From NCBI GenBank assembly GCA_947628335.1, contig CANQZT010000107.1, positions 1-5,392 of the forward strand: a DNA stretch of 5,392 bases, read 5' to 3'. A program made the translations under genes and the position numbers. Numbering within the stretch: position 1 is the stretch's first letter; every line of letters starts with the position of its first letter. Below, in pieces: positions 1 to 5,392 of the stretch. Source of the stretch: an uncultured Clostridia bacterium (GTDB taxonomy: Bacteria > Bacillota_A > Clostridia > TANB77 > CAG-508). The notes under the pieces are model-generated. The model worked only from the letters and a program-made list of their open reading frames with translations. It searched no databases and was not told where the DNA came from.

Positions 1-92
1 CCATATATTTCCATTCTTCTATATTTTGGTGCAAATACCAAGTGATATTTGCAATTCCAAGTGCTATGTGCTAAACTATTATTGTCTTTCAT
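1..92 (-). CDS. tnpA: IS200-like transposase TnpA, N-terminal fragment (cut by window edge)
   Basis: This is the start of a Y1 (HUH single-strand) transposase of the IS200/IS605 superfamily, which moves the element as single-stranded DNA. The frame opens with ATG at 92-90 and stays open to position 1, giving about 30 residues. They contain TWNCKYHLVFAPKYRR, the hallmark N-terminal strand of IS200 TnpA proteins. An AGGAGG ribosome binding site lies at 106-101, 8 nt before the ATG, which fixes the start. The HUH motif and catalytic tyrosine lie further along the family sequence, beyond the left edge, so activity cannot be judged. The binding site is buried in a perfect stem (96-164), the usual translational brake in this family. 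Recognition is from motif memory. Family assignment is secure, but the exact IS name is not. Confidence 0.93.
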   Translation of the reverse strand, partial: MKDNNSLAHSTWNCKYHLVFAPKYRRMEIY

Positions 93-95
93 GAC

Positions 96-164
96 AAAAT
101 CCTCCTTTTTGATTTTTATTTACGGTTGGCGAACCATAATTATTATATCAAAAAGGAGGATTTT
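96..164 (-). promoter_or_regulatory. Stem-loop sequestering the tnpA ribosome binding site
   Basis: Positions 96-113 and 147-164 form a perfect 18-bp inverted repeat. In the minus-strand RNA one arm contains AGGAGG (106-101) and the opposing arm its exact anti-sequence (160-155), so the folded leader would hide the tnpA ribosome binding site. The 33-nt loop holds a small inner hairpin (GGTT at 124-127, AACC at 132-135). RBS occlusion is an established control of IS200 transposase translation. A and T runs flank the stem, so it could also act as a weak terminator. Confidence 0.85.
142..147 (-). promoter_or_regulatory. Possible internal -10 box for tnpA
   Basis: On the minus strand the sequence at 147-142 is TATAAT, an exact sigma-A -10 match, but the region 16-18 bp upstream has no convincing -35 box. 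If used, transcription would start near 136-135, inside the loop of the regulatory stem. The transcript would then lack the arm that hides the ribosome binding site. The match may be chance in AT-rich DNA. Confidence 0.35.
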
Positions 165-190
165 TTCTACTCATAGCTAGAAGCCTTTAG

Positions 191-213
191 AACCCCCTGT
201 AAAACAGGGGGTT
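191..213. repeat. Subterminal palindrome of the IS200-like element
   Basis: This is a perfect 10-bp inverted repeat (191-200 and 204-213) with a 3-nt loop, containing a run of five C's pairing with five G's. It is by far the most GC-rich stretch of the left end. Its place at the outer edge of the element fits the end hairpin that IS200/IS605 transposases bind as folded single-stranded DNA. On the plus strand it is followed by TTTT, so it could also serve as a short intrinsic terminator for rightward transcription. Confidence 0.75.
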
Positions 214-223
214 TTCGTTACAC

Positions 224-264
224 AAAAAAAGACATTATTGATATATAAAATTCAATAATGTCCT
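224..264 (-). terminator. Rho-independent terminator of the repeat-protein gene
   Basis: In minus-strand RNA an 11-bp perfect stem (262-252 with 241-231) closes a 10-nt loop and is followed directly by seven U's (230-224). It begins 14 bases beyond the TAG stop at 279-277. This also shields the neighbouring insertion sequence from read-through. Confidence 0.9.
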
Positions 265-276
265 TTTACAATTATA

Positions 277-939
277 CTATTTTTCTAAATCTGAACTTCT
301 TGTTTCTCTTGTTGAATTTTCAACATTACGTATAGCTTCCGTTGTATCTATATTTTTTAGTTTTCCATCATTTGATATTTCGCTTTCAAATTTTTTATGT
401 GCTTCTTGACTTGATAATACAATATCTTCTTCTGTTAATTCTATATCATTTTCTTTTAATATAGACAAAATCCTTTTTAATAATCCTTTTCTTTTATTTT
501 TTGCATTAGTAACTGTTTGGCTAGTATCTTGAACAGACGTTACTTCTTCTGCAACTTCATTATGTTGATTAGCATTTGTATGCTTCGAAGTTTGACTGTT
601 GTTATACTTAATAGATGAATTTTCATTTGCTTTTCTACCATTCATAAATTCTACATCTTGTCCTAAACTTAGATTTTCTATGTTTACGTCTACTGTTCCA
701 TTTTTTACTTCCATATCATTTAAAACTCTAGCTTGATCCTTCATTTCAGAATTTTTAATTCCAATATTAACTGAACTATTTTCTGACATATTCATATTAT
801 TTAAAATTTGTGATTTTCCACTCATAGATGATTGAGTAACATTAATTTCCGCATCATTTTTACCTTTCACCTTTAGTCCGTTTAATAATTCCGCATTACC
901 ACTTAAATTGGTTCCACTTATATTAATTTCGATTCCCAT
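277..939 (-). CDS. Uncharacterised protein with four tandem 26-27-residue repeats
   Basis: This 220-residue protein belongs to no family I recognise. Residues 5-110 are four repeats starting at residues 5, 32, 59 and 85. Each reads roughly I-N-I/V, four variable residues, L/M, S or similar, then a polar stretch ending in a hydrophobic pair plus N (LN, LN, LN, MN). The alternating hydrophobic and polar pattern and constant length suggest beta-strand rungs, perhaps a small beta-solenoid; this is inference. A polar Asn/Ser/Thr/Gln-rich linker (about 105-146) follows. Next come a basic patch (K147-K151), an amphipathic helix (152-163) and an acidic-then-charged tail. There is no signal peptide or membrane segment, so it is probably cytosolic. 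In-frame ATGs exist at 960 and 945, but GGGGGA at 951-946 is correctly spaced (6 nt) only for the ATG at 939. The promoter also places the mRNA start near 960-958. The gene is monocistronic, with its own promoter and terminator. Confidence 0.8.
   Translation of the reverse strand: MGIEINISGTNLSGNAELLNGLKVKGKNDAEINVTQSSMSGKSQILNNMNMSENSSVNIGIKNSEMKDQARVLNDMEVKNGTVDVNIENLSLGQDVEFMNGRKANENSSIKYNNSQTSKHTNANQHNEVAEEVTSVQDTSQTVTNAKNKRKGLLKRILSILKENDIELTEEDIVLSSQEAHKKFESEISNDGKLKNIDTTEAIRNVENSTRETRSSDLEK
610..927 (-). repeat. Four tandem protein repeats (26-27 residues each)
   Basis: The units are about 927-847, 846-766, 765-688 and 687-610, of 27, 27, 26 and 26 codons. Conserved positions are the opening hydrophobic-N-hydrophobic triplet (I5-N6-I7, I32-N33-V34, I59-G60-I61, V85-N86-I87) and the later L/M-N pair (19-20, 46-47, 73-74, 99-100). 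The units have diverged well beyond recent duplication; similarity is in residue pattern, not near-identity. Confidence 0.8.
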
Positions 940-965
940 ATTCATTCCCCCTATATACATCTATA

Positions 966-994
966 ATAGTATCACATCTTTCAAATTATGTCAA
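966..994 (-). promoter_or_regulatory. Strong sigma-A-type promoter of the repeat-protein gene
   Basis: On the minus strand a perfect TTGACA -35 box (994-989) is followed after exactly 17 bp by TACTAT (971-966). A TG dinucleotide one base upstream gives an extended -10. Expected transcription start is about 960-958, giving a leader of roughly 20 nt before the ATG at 939. This is the best promoter match in the window and implies substantial constitutive transcription unless repressed. Confidence 0.85.
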
Positions 995-1037
995 GTTGAG
1001 TTTTAGCAATTTTTTCTTATATAACTTTTCTCTTTAT

Positions 1038-1081
1038 AAAAAGACAATGCATTCTCAAAACATATATTGCATTGTCTTTTT
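1038..1081 (-). terminator. Rho-independent terminator ending the lepA operon
   Basis: A perfect 14-bp inverted repeat (1038-1051 and 1068-1081) with a 16-nt loop begins six bases after the TAG stop of the 504-residue gene. In minus-strand RNA the stem ends in GUCUUUUU. A and T runs on both sides make it able to work in either direction. It separates the operon from the promoter of the repeat-protein gene. Confidence 0.88.
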
Positions 1082-1086
1082 TATTT

Positions 1087-2601
1087 CTATTCCCTTATAC
1101 TATTTTCTTCATTTTGTTCTAACACTTGACTGCTATCATTTTGTTCAGTTGCATTTATTATCTCTAGTTTTTGTTGAAATAATTTTTCTAACCTATCTCC
1201 TATTTTTTGCAATAAATCCATTGCATATTCTGGTGTAAAATTATTTATTGAAGCCGAATTTTCACTTGTTAGTTCTTCAACTTGAACATTTGGTGATGGC
1301 GTTGTAACACTATCTAGTTTTATAGAAAAATATGTCGTATTTGAATCACTTATATTTATTGTTTTATTACTTGTAATTTTTGCACTTTCTGCATCTTGAA
1401 CCGTACTATTTAAAAATGATATTTTATAAATACTTCTATCATCTGTTTCCAAATCATTTCCTTCCACTGTAATAATACACATTATATCAGTCTTTCCATT
1501 TGTTGTTTGTTTTGTTAGTTCCATATTTTTGAATTCAAAACTATCTGTATCTGATGAGCTACTAATATATTCATAATCCAATGCCATACTTACTGAATTG
1601 TCATCATTTTTAAATGAAAGTGTATAAATTTTTTCATCTTCTGTTTTTATTTGAGTTTGTACTAATTTTCCGTTAGACTCAAATAATTCAATTGAAAATC
1701 CGTTAACTGAACTAAAATCACTTGTTTGAGTTTCTGATATTATCTCTGCAATATTCTCTTGAAGTGTTCTTATTGTCATGCTCGAATTTGAATCTACAAG
1801 CATAATTTTATTTAATATGACATTCAACGTTTGCTCATCTTCTTGTAATTTTTCTAATACAGCAATTATTATATTTTGTACTTGTTCATTACTTATAAAA
1901 ACACCATAACAATTAGTTTGAACTATTTCGCCATTAATTTCTTTCATAACTTTTTTATTACTATAATAAGCATCTTCTGAAAGTTGAGATTTAATTATTG
2001 GTACATACGTTTGTATTATATAATCCAATTGTGCTTCATCTATAGTAAATAATTCAGAAAAATTTTTAAATTCTATTTTATCAGGAATATTAGATACATC
2101 TTCTACTCCATATTTTTGTGCTAATTCTTTTAAGTTATTATTGTCAAATTTCAGATATTTATTAATTACCTCTTCAGAAGTAATACCATAAGAATCATTA
2201 TTGTGAGCATATTTTAATTCAAATAGACTTTTATCTATATATTTTAAATTAAATTGTCTTGAATCTTTTTCTTTCTGTGGATCTGCTTGTACATTATATT
2301 CTATCGTGAAATTTCTTGCAGGTATACTTTGGTTTGCTATATCATCATCATTTGAAACTAAATCAAATGAAACAGTTCCATTCGTTTCATATTTGTCTTG
2401 CTTTACATTTTCTATAACTTCATTATTTATGTCTTTGTAATATTCTTGAATTATTTCACCATTTTTTCCTAAATATTTGTAAAATAGTACTTCATCACTT
2501 TTAAAAATATCTGTTAATAAAAACAATACACATGCTAAACATGCTATAATTATAATTACGATTACCATAAGTATAATAATTAATTTTTTATTCTTCTTCA
2601 T
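1087..2601 (-). CDS. Membrane-anchored protein of unknown function, coupled to rlmB
   Basis: This 504-residue protein has a basic N-terminus (MKKNKK) and one long hydrophobic segment (about 7-29). The remaining 470 or so residues are polar, with no second membrane span. The likely topology is a single-pass anchor with a large domain outside the membrane. The outer part is rich in Asn, Ser, Asp and Glu, alternates beta-like stretches (about 75-130, 300-430) with helical ones (about 140-290), and ends in an amphipathic helix (about 455-482) and a polar tail. I see no catalytic motif, peptidase triad or cell-wall anchor signal. It resembles lineage-specific clostridial envelope proteins. From memory, DUF6583 would be the first family to test, but I could not check it. 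Its ATG overlaps the rlmB stop as ATGA, with AAGGGGGG just upstream, so translation is probably coupled. A terminator follows the stop. Confidence 0.85.
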   Translation of the reverse strand: MKKNKKLIIILMVIVIIIIACLACVLFLLTDIFKSDEVLFYKYLGKNGEIIQEYYKDINNEVIENVKQDKYETNGTVSFDLVSNDDDIANQSIPARNFTIEYNVQADPQKEKDSRQFNLKYIDKSLFELKYAHNNDSYGITSEEVINKYLKFDNNNLKELAQKYGVEDVSNIPDKIEFKNFSELFTIDEAQLDYIIQTYVPIIKSQLSEDAYYSNKKVMKEINGEIVQTNCYGVFISNEQVQNIIIAVLEKLQEDEQTLNVILNKIMLVDSNSSMTIRTLQENIAEIISETQTSDFSSVNGFSIELFESNGKLVQTQIKTEDEKIYTLSFKNDDNSVSMALDYEYISSSSDTDSFEFKNMELTKQTTNGKTDIMCIITVEGNDLETDDRSIYKISFLNSTVQDAESAKITSNKTINISDSNTTYFSIKLDSVTTPSPNVQVEELTSENSASINNFTPEYAMDLLQKIGDRLEKLFQQKLEIINATEQNDSSQVLEQNEENSIRE

Positions 2602-3386
2602 ACTCTTCCCCCCTTATTTAATATTTCTCTTTGTCTTTGTGCTTCATATATAACAATTCCTGCTGAAACAGAAGCATTTAATGATGTTATTTTTCCTTTC
2701 ATTGGAATTTTGACCAAATAATCACAATTTTCTTTAACAAGTCTCGTCATTCCATGTCCCTCACTTCCAATTACAATTGCAATCGGACCTGTTAAATCTT
2801 GCTCATAATAATATTGCCTTGCATCCATGTCAGTTCCACAAACCCAAATTCCCTCTTCTTTTAGTCTTTTTATTGTTTCACTGATATTATTTACCCTTGC
2901 TATTTTCATATGCTGTACAGCTCCTGCTGATACTTTATTAACTGTACTATTTACAGCTGCTGATCTTCTTTTAGGAATAATCACTCCATGAACCCCTGCT
3001 GTTTCTGCTGTTCTTATTATTGACCCAAGATTGTGAGGATCTTCTATCTCGTCTAGAATTAAAATAAATGAATCTTCGTTTCTTTCTTTTGCTATAGATA
3101 TTATATCACAAATATTACAATAATTAAAGGGGGGCACAATTGCAATAACTCCCTGTGGATTAGCTGTCTGTGCTATAGTACTAAACTTTGATTTATCTAT
3201 TTCAACCATAGGAATTTTTAAACTTTTTGCCTTTGCAATTATTTTATTAATAGAACCTTGTTTTTCACCTTTTTGTATAAAAATCTTATTTATGTCTTTT
3301 TTAGCCTCTATCAACTCTAAAACAGCATTCCTACCTTCTACCTGATCTTGATATTCTTCTACTTTATCTTTTTTTACTTCTTTCAT
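2598..3386 (-). CDS. rlmB: 23S rRNA (guanosine-2'-O-)-methyltransferase, TrmH/SpoU family
   Basis: The enzyme uses S-adenosylmethionine to 2'-O-methylate a guanosine of 23S rRNA (G2251 in E. coli numbering, the P-loop contacting tRNA). At 262 residues it has the usual RlmB length. An N-terminal RNA-binding domain (about 16-86, opening with EGRNAVLE) precedes the SPOUT trefoil-knot domain (about 105-255). All three family motifs are present. Motif 1 is LDEIEDPHNLGSIIRTAE, with N119 and catalytic R125. Motif 2 is IGSEGHGM (206-213). Motif 3 is IPMKGKITSLNASVSAG (227-243), with the S235/N237 pair. The start is ATG at 3386, with GAGAGG 5 nt upstream overlapping the lepA stop. It lies 11 nt after lepA and overlaps the next gene by 4 nt, so it is clearly co-transcribed. 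Paralogous SpoU enzymes methylate tRNA, but the N-terminal domain and motif 3 favour RlmB. Confidence 0.93.
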   Translation of the reverse strand: MKEVKKDKVEEYQDQVEGRNAVLELIEAKKDINKIFIQKGEKQGSINKIIAKAKSLKIPMVEIDKSKFSTIAQTANPQGVIAIVPPFNYCNICDIISIAKERNEDSFILILDEIEDPHNLGSIIRTAETAGVHGVIIPKRRSAAVNSTVNKVSAGAVQHMKIARVNNISETIKRLKEEGIWVCGTDMDARQYYYEQDLTGPIAIVIGSEGHGMTRLVKENCDYLVKIPMKGKITSLNASVSAGIVIYEAQRQREILNKGGRV

Positions 3387-3397
3387 ATTTTTCCTCT

Positions 3398-5209
3398 CTA
3401 TTCCTCATCTAATTTAAGAACACTTAAGAATGCTTCTTGTGGTATGTCTACATTCCCAATTTGACGCATTTTCTTTTTTCCTCTTTTTTGCTTTTCTAGT
3501 AACTTCTTCTTCCTAGTAATATCTCCACCATAGCATTTTGCAAGTACATCTTTTCTTAATGCTGAAATTGTTTCTCTTGCTATAATTTGACCTCCTATTA
3601 CTGCTTGAATTGGAATAATAAATAACTGTCTTGGAATAACTGTTTTTAATTTTTCTACCATTTTCTTTCCACGCGTATAACTTGAATCTTTATGCACAAT
3701 AAATGATAATGCATCTACTCCTTCCCCATTTACACGAATATCTAACTTTACAAGTTCTGCACGTCTATATTCTTTAAATTCATAATCAAATGATGCATAG
3801 CCCTTCGTTTTAGATTTTAGACTATCAAAAAAGTCATATATAATTTCGTTTAATGGTAATTCATAAATAAGTGTTACTCTTGTTTGATCTAAATATTTCA
3901 TATCTATATAAGTTCCACGCCTATTTTGACATATTTCCATTATATTTCCAACATAATCCTTAGGAGTTAAAATTTCTGCTTTTACAATTGGTTCTTCCAT
4001 ATATGAAATCTCTTGTGGGGCTGGTAAATCTGATGGATTATATATTTCTAATATTGTCCCATCCGTTTTATGAACTTTGTAAATAACTGATGGCGAGGTC
4101 ATAATTAGACTTAAATCGAATTCTCGGTCTAGTCTTTCTTGAGTAATTTCTAAATGCAATAATCCTAGAAATCCACATCTAAATCCAAATCCCAAAGCAG
4201 TGGATGCTTCTGGCTCATATTGCAAAGCTGCATCATTTAACTTTAGCTTTTCTAATGCTATTTTTAAATTTTCATAGTCACTTCCATCAACAGGGTATAA
4301 CCCACAATATACCATAGGATTTACTTTTTTATATCCTTTCAAAGGCTCTTTGGCTGGCTTATTATTTAGGGTTATAGTATCTCCTACATGAATATCTGAT
4401 AAATTTTTAATACTTGCTGCAATATATCCTACTTCTCCTGCTAATAATTCATTTGATTCTACATAGTTTCCTGGTTCAAAATATCCGACTTCTGTAACTG
4501 TAAATACTTTTTTAGCAGCCATTAATCTAATTTCATCGCCAACTTTTACTTTACCACTATCTACTTTAACATACGCTATTGCACCTTTGTAGTTATCATA
4601 AAATGAATCAAAAATGAGACATTTTAGTTCTGTATCTTCTTCTCCTTGTGGAGCTGGAATATCTCTTACAATTCTCTCTAATACTTCTTCTATGTTTAGA
4701 CCAGATTTTGCCGAAATACATGGTGCATCCATTGCTGGAATTCCAATTATATCTTCAATCTCTTTTTTAACCTCTTCTGGTCTTGCATTTGGTAAATCAA
4801 TTTTATTAATAACTGGTAATATTTCAAGATTATTATCTAATGCTAAATATACATTTGCAAGAGTTTGTGCTTCTACTCCTTGACTTGCATCTACTACAAG
4901 AATTGCACCTTCACATGCTGCAAGGCTTCTTGATACTTCATAATTAAAGTCTACATGACCTGGTGTATCTATTAAATTTAATGTATATTCTTGACCATCT
5001 TTTGCAATATATCTCATACGAACTGCTTGTGACTTAATTGTAATTCCTCTTTCTCGTTCTAAGTCCATATTATCAAGCACTTGATTTTCCATTTCTCTTT
5101 CTGATAATACCCCTGTTTTTTCAATAAGTCTATCAGCAAGTGTTGATTTTCCATGATCTATATGTGCAATGATGCTAAAATTTCTAATATGATCTTGTCT
5201 TTGTTTCAA
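3398..5209 (-). CDS. lepA: Elongation factor 4 (LepA), ribosome-associated GTPase
   Basis: LepA/EF4 is a translational GTPase that binds the ribosome and has been linked to back-translocation, recovery of stalled ribosomes and 30S assembly. The protein is complete at 603 residues, typical of the family. The GTPase motifs are all intact: G1 AHIDHGKST (15-23), G2 RERGITIKS (52-60), G3 DTPGHVDF (81-88), G4 NKID (135-138) and G5 SAK (166-168). The beta-barrel domain 2 follows (about 190-285), then the EF-G-like domains with [11 protein letters not shown] (342-352). The LepA-specific C-terminal domain (about 482-603) includes the conserved [10 protein letters not shown] and the basic [16 protein letters not shown], which contacts the ribosome. 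The start codon is TTG at 5209. The next in-frame ATG (codon 40) would delete the P-loop, and GGAGGAGA lies 7 nt upstream of the TTG. It is the first gene of the operon. The usual clostridial downstream neighbour hemW is absent here. Confidence 0.98.
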   Translation of the reverse strand: MKQRQDHIRNFSIIAHIDHGKSTLADRLIEKTGVLSEREMENQVLDNMDLERERGITIKSQAVRMRYIAKDGQEYTLNLIDTPGHVDFNYEVSRSLAACEGAILVVDASQGVEAQTLANVYLALDNNLEILPVINKIDLPNARPEEVKKEIEDIIGIPAMDAPCISAKSGLNIEEVLERIVRDIPAPQGEEDTELKCLIFDSFYDNYKGAIAYVKVDSGKVKVGDEIRLMAAKKVFTVTEVGYFEPGNYVESNELLAGEVGYIAASIKNLSDIHVGDTITLNNKPAKEPLKGYKKVNPMVYCGLYPVDGSDYENLKIALEKLKLNDAALQYEPEASTALGFGFRCGFLGLLHLEITQERLDREFDLSLIMTSPSVIYKVHKTDGTILEIYNPSDLPAPQEISYMEEPIVKAEILTPKDYVGNIMEICQNRRGTYIDMKYLDQTRVTLIYELPLNEIIYDFFDSLKSKTKGYASFDYEFKEYRRAELVKLDIRVNGEGVDALSFIVHKDSSYTRGKKMVEKLKTVIPRQLFIIPIQAVIGGQIIARETISALRKDVLAKCYGGDITRKKKLLEKQKRGKKKMRQIGNVDIPQEAFLSVLKLDEE

Positions 5210-5216
5210 TATTTAT

Positions 5217-5224
5217 TCTCCTCC
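5217..5224 (-). promoter_or_regulatory. Ribosome binding site fixing the TTG start of lepA
   Basis: The minus strand carries GGAGGAGA at 5224-5217, a near-perfect anti-16S match 7 nt before the TTG at 5209-5207. An ATG at 5227-5225 overlaps this site but is out of frame and stops after six codons (MEENKY), with its TGA overlapping the TTG. The TTG is therefore the only sensible lepA start. Confidence 0.88.
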
Positions 5225-5232
5225 ATTTTTAA

Positions 5233-5238
5233 ATTATA
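5233..5238 (-). promoter_or_regulatory. Candidate -10 box close to lepA
   Basis: Minus-strand TATAAT at 5238-5233 is an exact -10 match, but a 17-bp spacer leads to AAAATG, a poor -35. A start near 5226 would leave a very short leader that barely includes the ribosome binding site. It is less likely than the site at 5301-5273. Confidence 0.3.
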
Positions 5239-5272
5239 TACCAGTCGTATTTTCTCATTTTATCCTTGTTGT

Positions 5273-5301
5273 ATTTTATCATATAATTAACTAAAACACA
5301 A
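5273..5301 (-). promoter_or_regulatory. Candidate promoter of the lepA operon
   Basis: The minus strand shows TTGTGT (5301-5296), a 17-bp spacer and TAAAAT (5278-5273). A TG is placed for an extended -10 (5281-5280). The -35 is weak (TTG only matches), but spacing and extended -10 are good. The predicted start near 5266 gives a leader of about 57 nt with no obvious structured element. Confidence 0.5.
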
Positions 5302-5347
5302 TAAAATTTTACACTAACTTGTTCAGGTTACATAATTTTTAATTTTA

Positions 5348-5376
5348 TTGCATTTTTTTTACTATTGTGCTATAAT
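5348..5376 (+). promoter_or_regulatory. Strong divergent promoter firing out of the right edge
   Basis: The plus strand carries TTGCAT (5348-5353), a 17-bp spacer with a run of T's, and a perfect TATAAT (5371-5376). A TG at 5368-5369 makes an extended -10. The start would be about 5383, so the gene it serves lies beyond the window. It is divergent from the lepA operon. The core promoter elements are separated by about 50 bases, leaving room for a shared regulator site, but no clear operator is visible. Confidence 0.7.
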
Positions 5377-5392
5377 ATGTTTAGAAGTCGAT

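Larger units (their letters stand above)
1..216 (-). mobile_element. IS200-like insertion sequence, tnpA-proximal end (truncated by window)
   Basis: The element holds, in transcription order on the minus strand, a GC-rich terminal palindrome (213-191), a roughly 25-base spacer, an 18-bp stem that covers the tnpA ribosome binding site, and the tnpA start. This is the known layout of the tnpA-proximal end of IS200-type elements, which lack terminal inverted repeats and instead carry subterminal hairpins recognised by TnpA. The outer boundary is my estimate: just outside the palindrome, between about 213 and 223, before the U-tract of the neighbouring gene's terminator. A TTAC tetranucleotide at 218-221 on the plus strand is a conceivable cleavage or target motif but is unproven. 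The far end is outside the window. Confidence 0.8.

Noticed and set aside
1..276. CRISPR array or attenuator from the clustered inverted repeats
   Set aside because: The three hairpins are unrelated in sequence and not regularly spaced. Two belong to the insertion sequence and one is the terminator of the neighbouring gene.
610..927. Repeats of the 220-residue protein as pentapeptide repeats, bactofilin rungs or amyloid signalling motifs
   Set aside because: The period is 26-27, not 5. The glycine/valine pattern of bactofilins is missing, and the conserved positions do not match the amyloid motif consensus I know.
940..960. ATG at 960 or 945 as the main start of the repeat protein
   Set aside because: The 960 ATG sits at the predicted transcription start and has no ribosome binding site, and the 945 ATG abuts the GGGGGA with no spacing. 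Only the ATG at 939 is well placed. The leaderless option is kept as a finding.
996..1238. Plus-strand open frame of 80 codons
   Set aside because: It overlaps the operon terminator and the antisense of the 504-residue gene. It has no ribosome binding site, and its Phe/Leu-rich composition is what the reverse of a Lys/Glu/Asn-rich AT gene gives.
2529..2550. Lipobox-like IIAC (residues 18-21) in the 504-residue protein, suggesting a lipoprotein
   Set aside because: The hydrophobic run continues for eight residues after the cysteine, which fits a transmembrane anchor better than a cleaved lipoprotein signal.
4614..4883. Plus-strand open frame of 89 codons
   Set aside because: It lies wholly antisense to the conserved GTPase region of lepA, with no ribosome binding site or promoter; a shadow frame.
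5299..5350. 10-bp inverted repeat (5299-5308 with 5341-5350) as an operator or hairpin
   Set aside because: The arms are almost pure A and T and 32 bases apart in very AT-rich DNA, so a chance match is likely. One arm overlaps the -35 region of the plus-strand promoter, but that alone is not evidence.

Overview
The window comes from a low-GC, AT-rich bacterium of the Bacillota, most likely a clostridial lineage. The evidence is strong AGGAGG-type ribosome binding sites, sigma-A-like promoters, compact U-tracted terminators, and bacterial lepA and rlmB genes of Gram-positive type. The standard bacterial code applies: TGA is a stop (end of rlmB) and TGG encodes Trp, so this is not a Mycoplasma-type code. 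All genes identified lie on the minus strand and read right to left.

Right part (about 5392 to 1038): a three-gene operon in the order lepA (EF4 GTPase, TTG start), rlmB (23S rRNA 2'-O-methyltransferase of the SpoU/TrmH fold), and a 504-residue membrane-anchored protein of unknown function. Spacing is tight. An 11-nt gap separates lepA and rlmB, and rlmB overlaps the third gene by an ATGA tetranucleotide. The operon ends at a 14-bp-stem terminator six bases after the last stop. Two weak promoter candidates precede lepA. A strong divergent promoter at the right edge points to a plus-strand gene outside the window.

Middle part (about 994 to 224): a self-contained monocistronic unit with a near-consensus promoter, a 220-residue protein (start reassigned to position 939) and a terminator with seven U's. 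The protein has four tandem 26-27-residue repeats of alternating hydrophobic pattern, a polar linker and a charged, partly helical C-terminal region. I do not recognise a family. It is the best candidate here for something undescribed.

Left part (about 216 to 1): one end of an IS200-like insertion sequence. It carries a GC-rich terminal palindrome, an 18-bp perfect stem that would hide the transposase ribosome binding site, and the first 30 codons of tnpA, cut by the window edge. The element sits directly beyond the terminator of the repeat-protein gene.

lepA and rlmB both act on the ribosome and are probably co-expressed. The role of the coupled membrane protein and of the repeat protein cannot be derived from sequence alone. 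I saw no tRNA, rRNA, riboswitch or CRISPR array.
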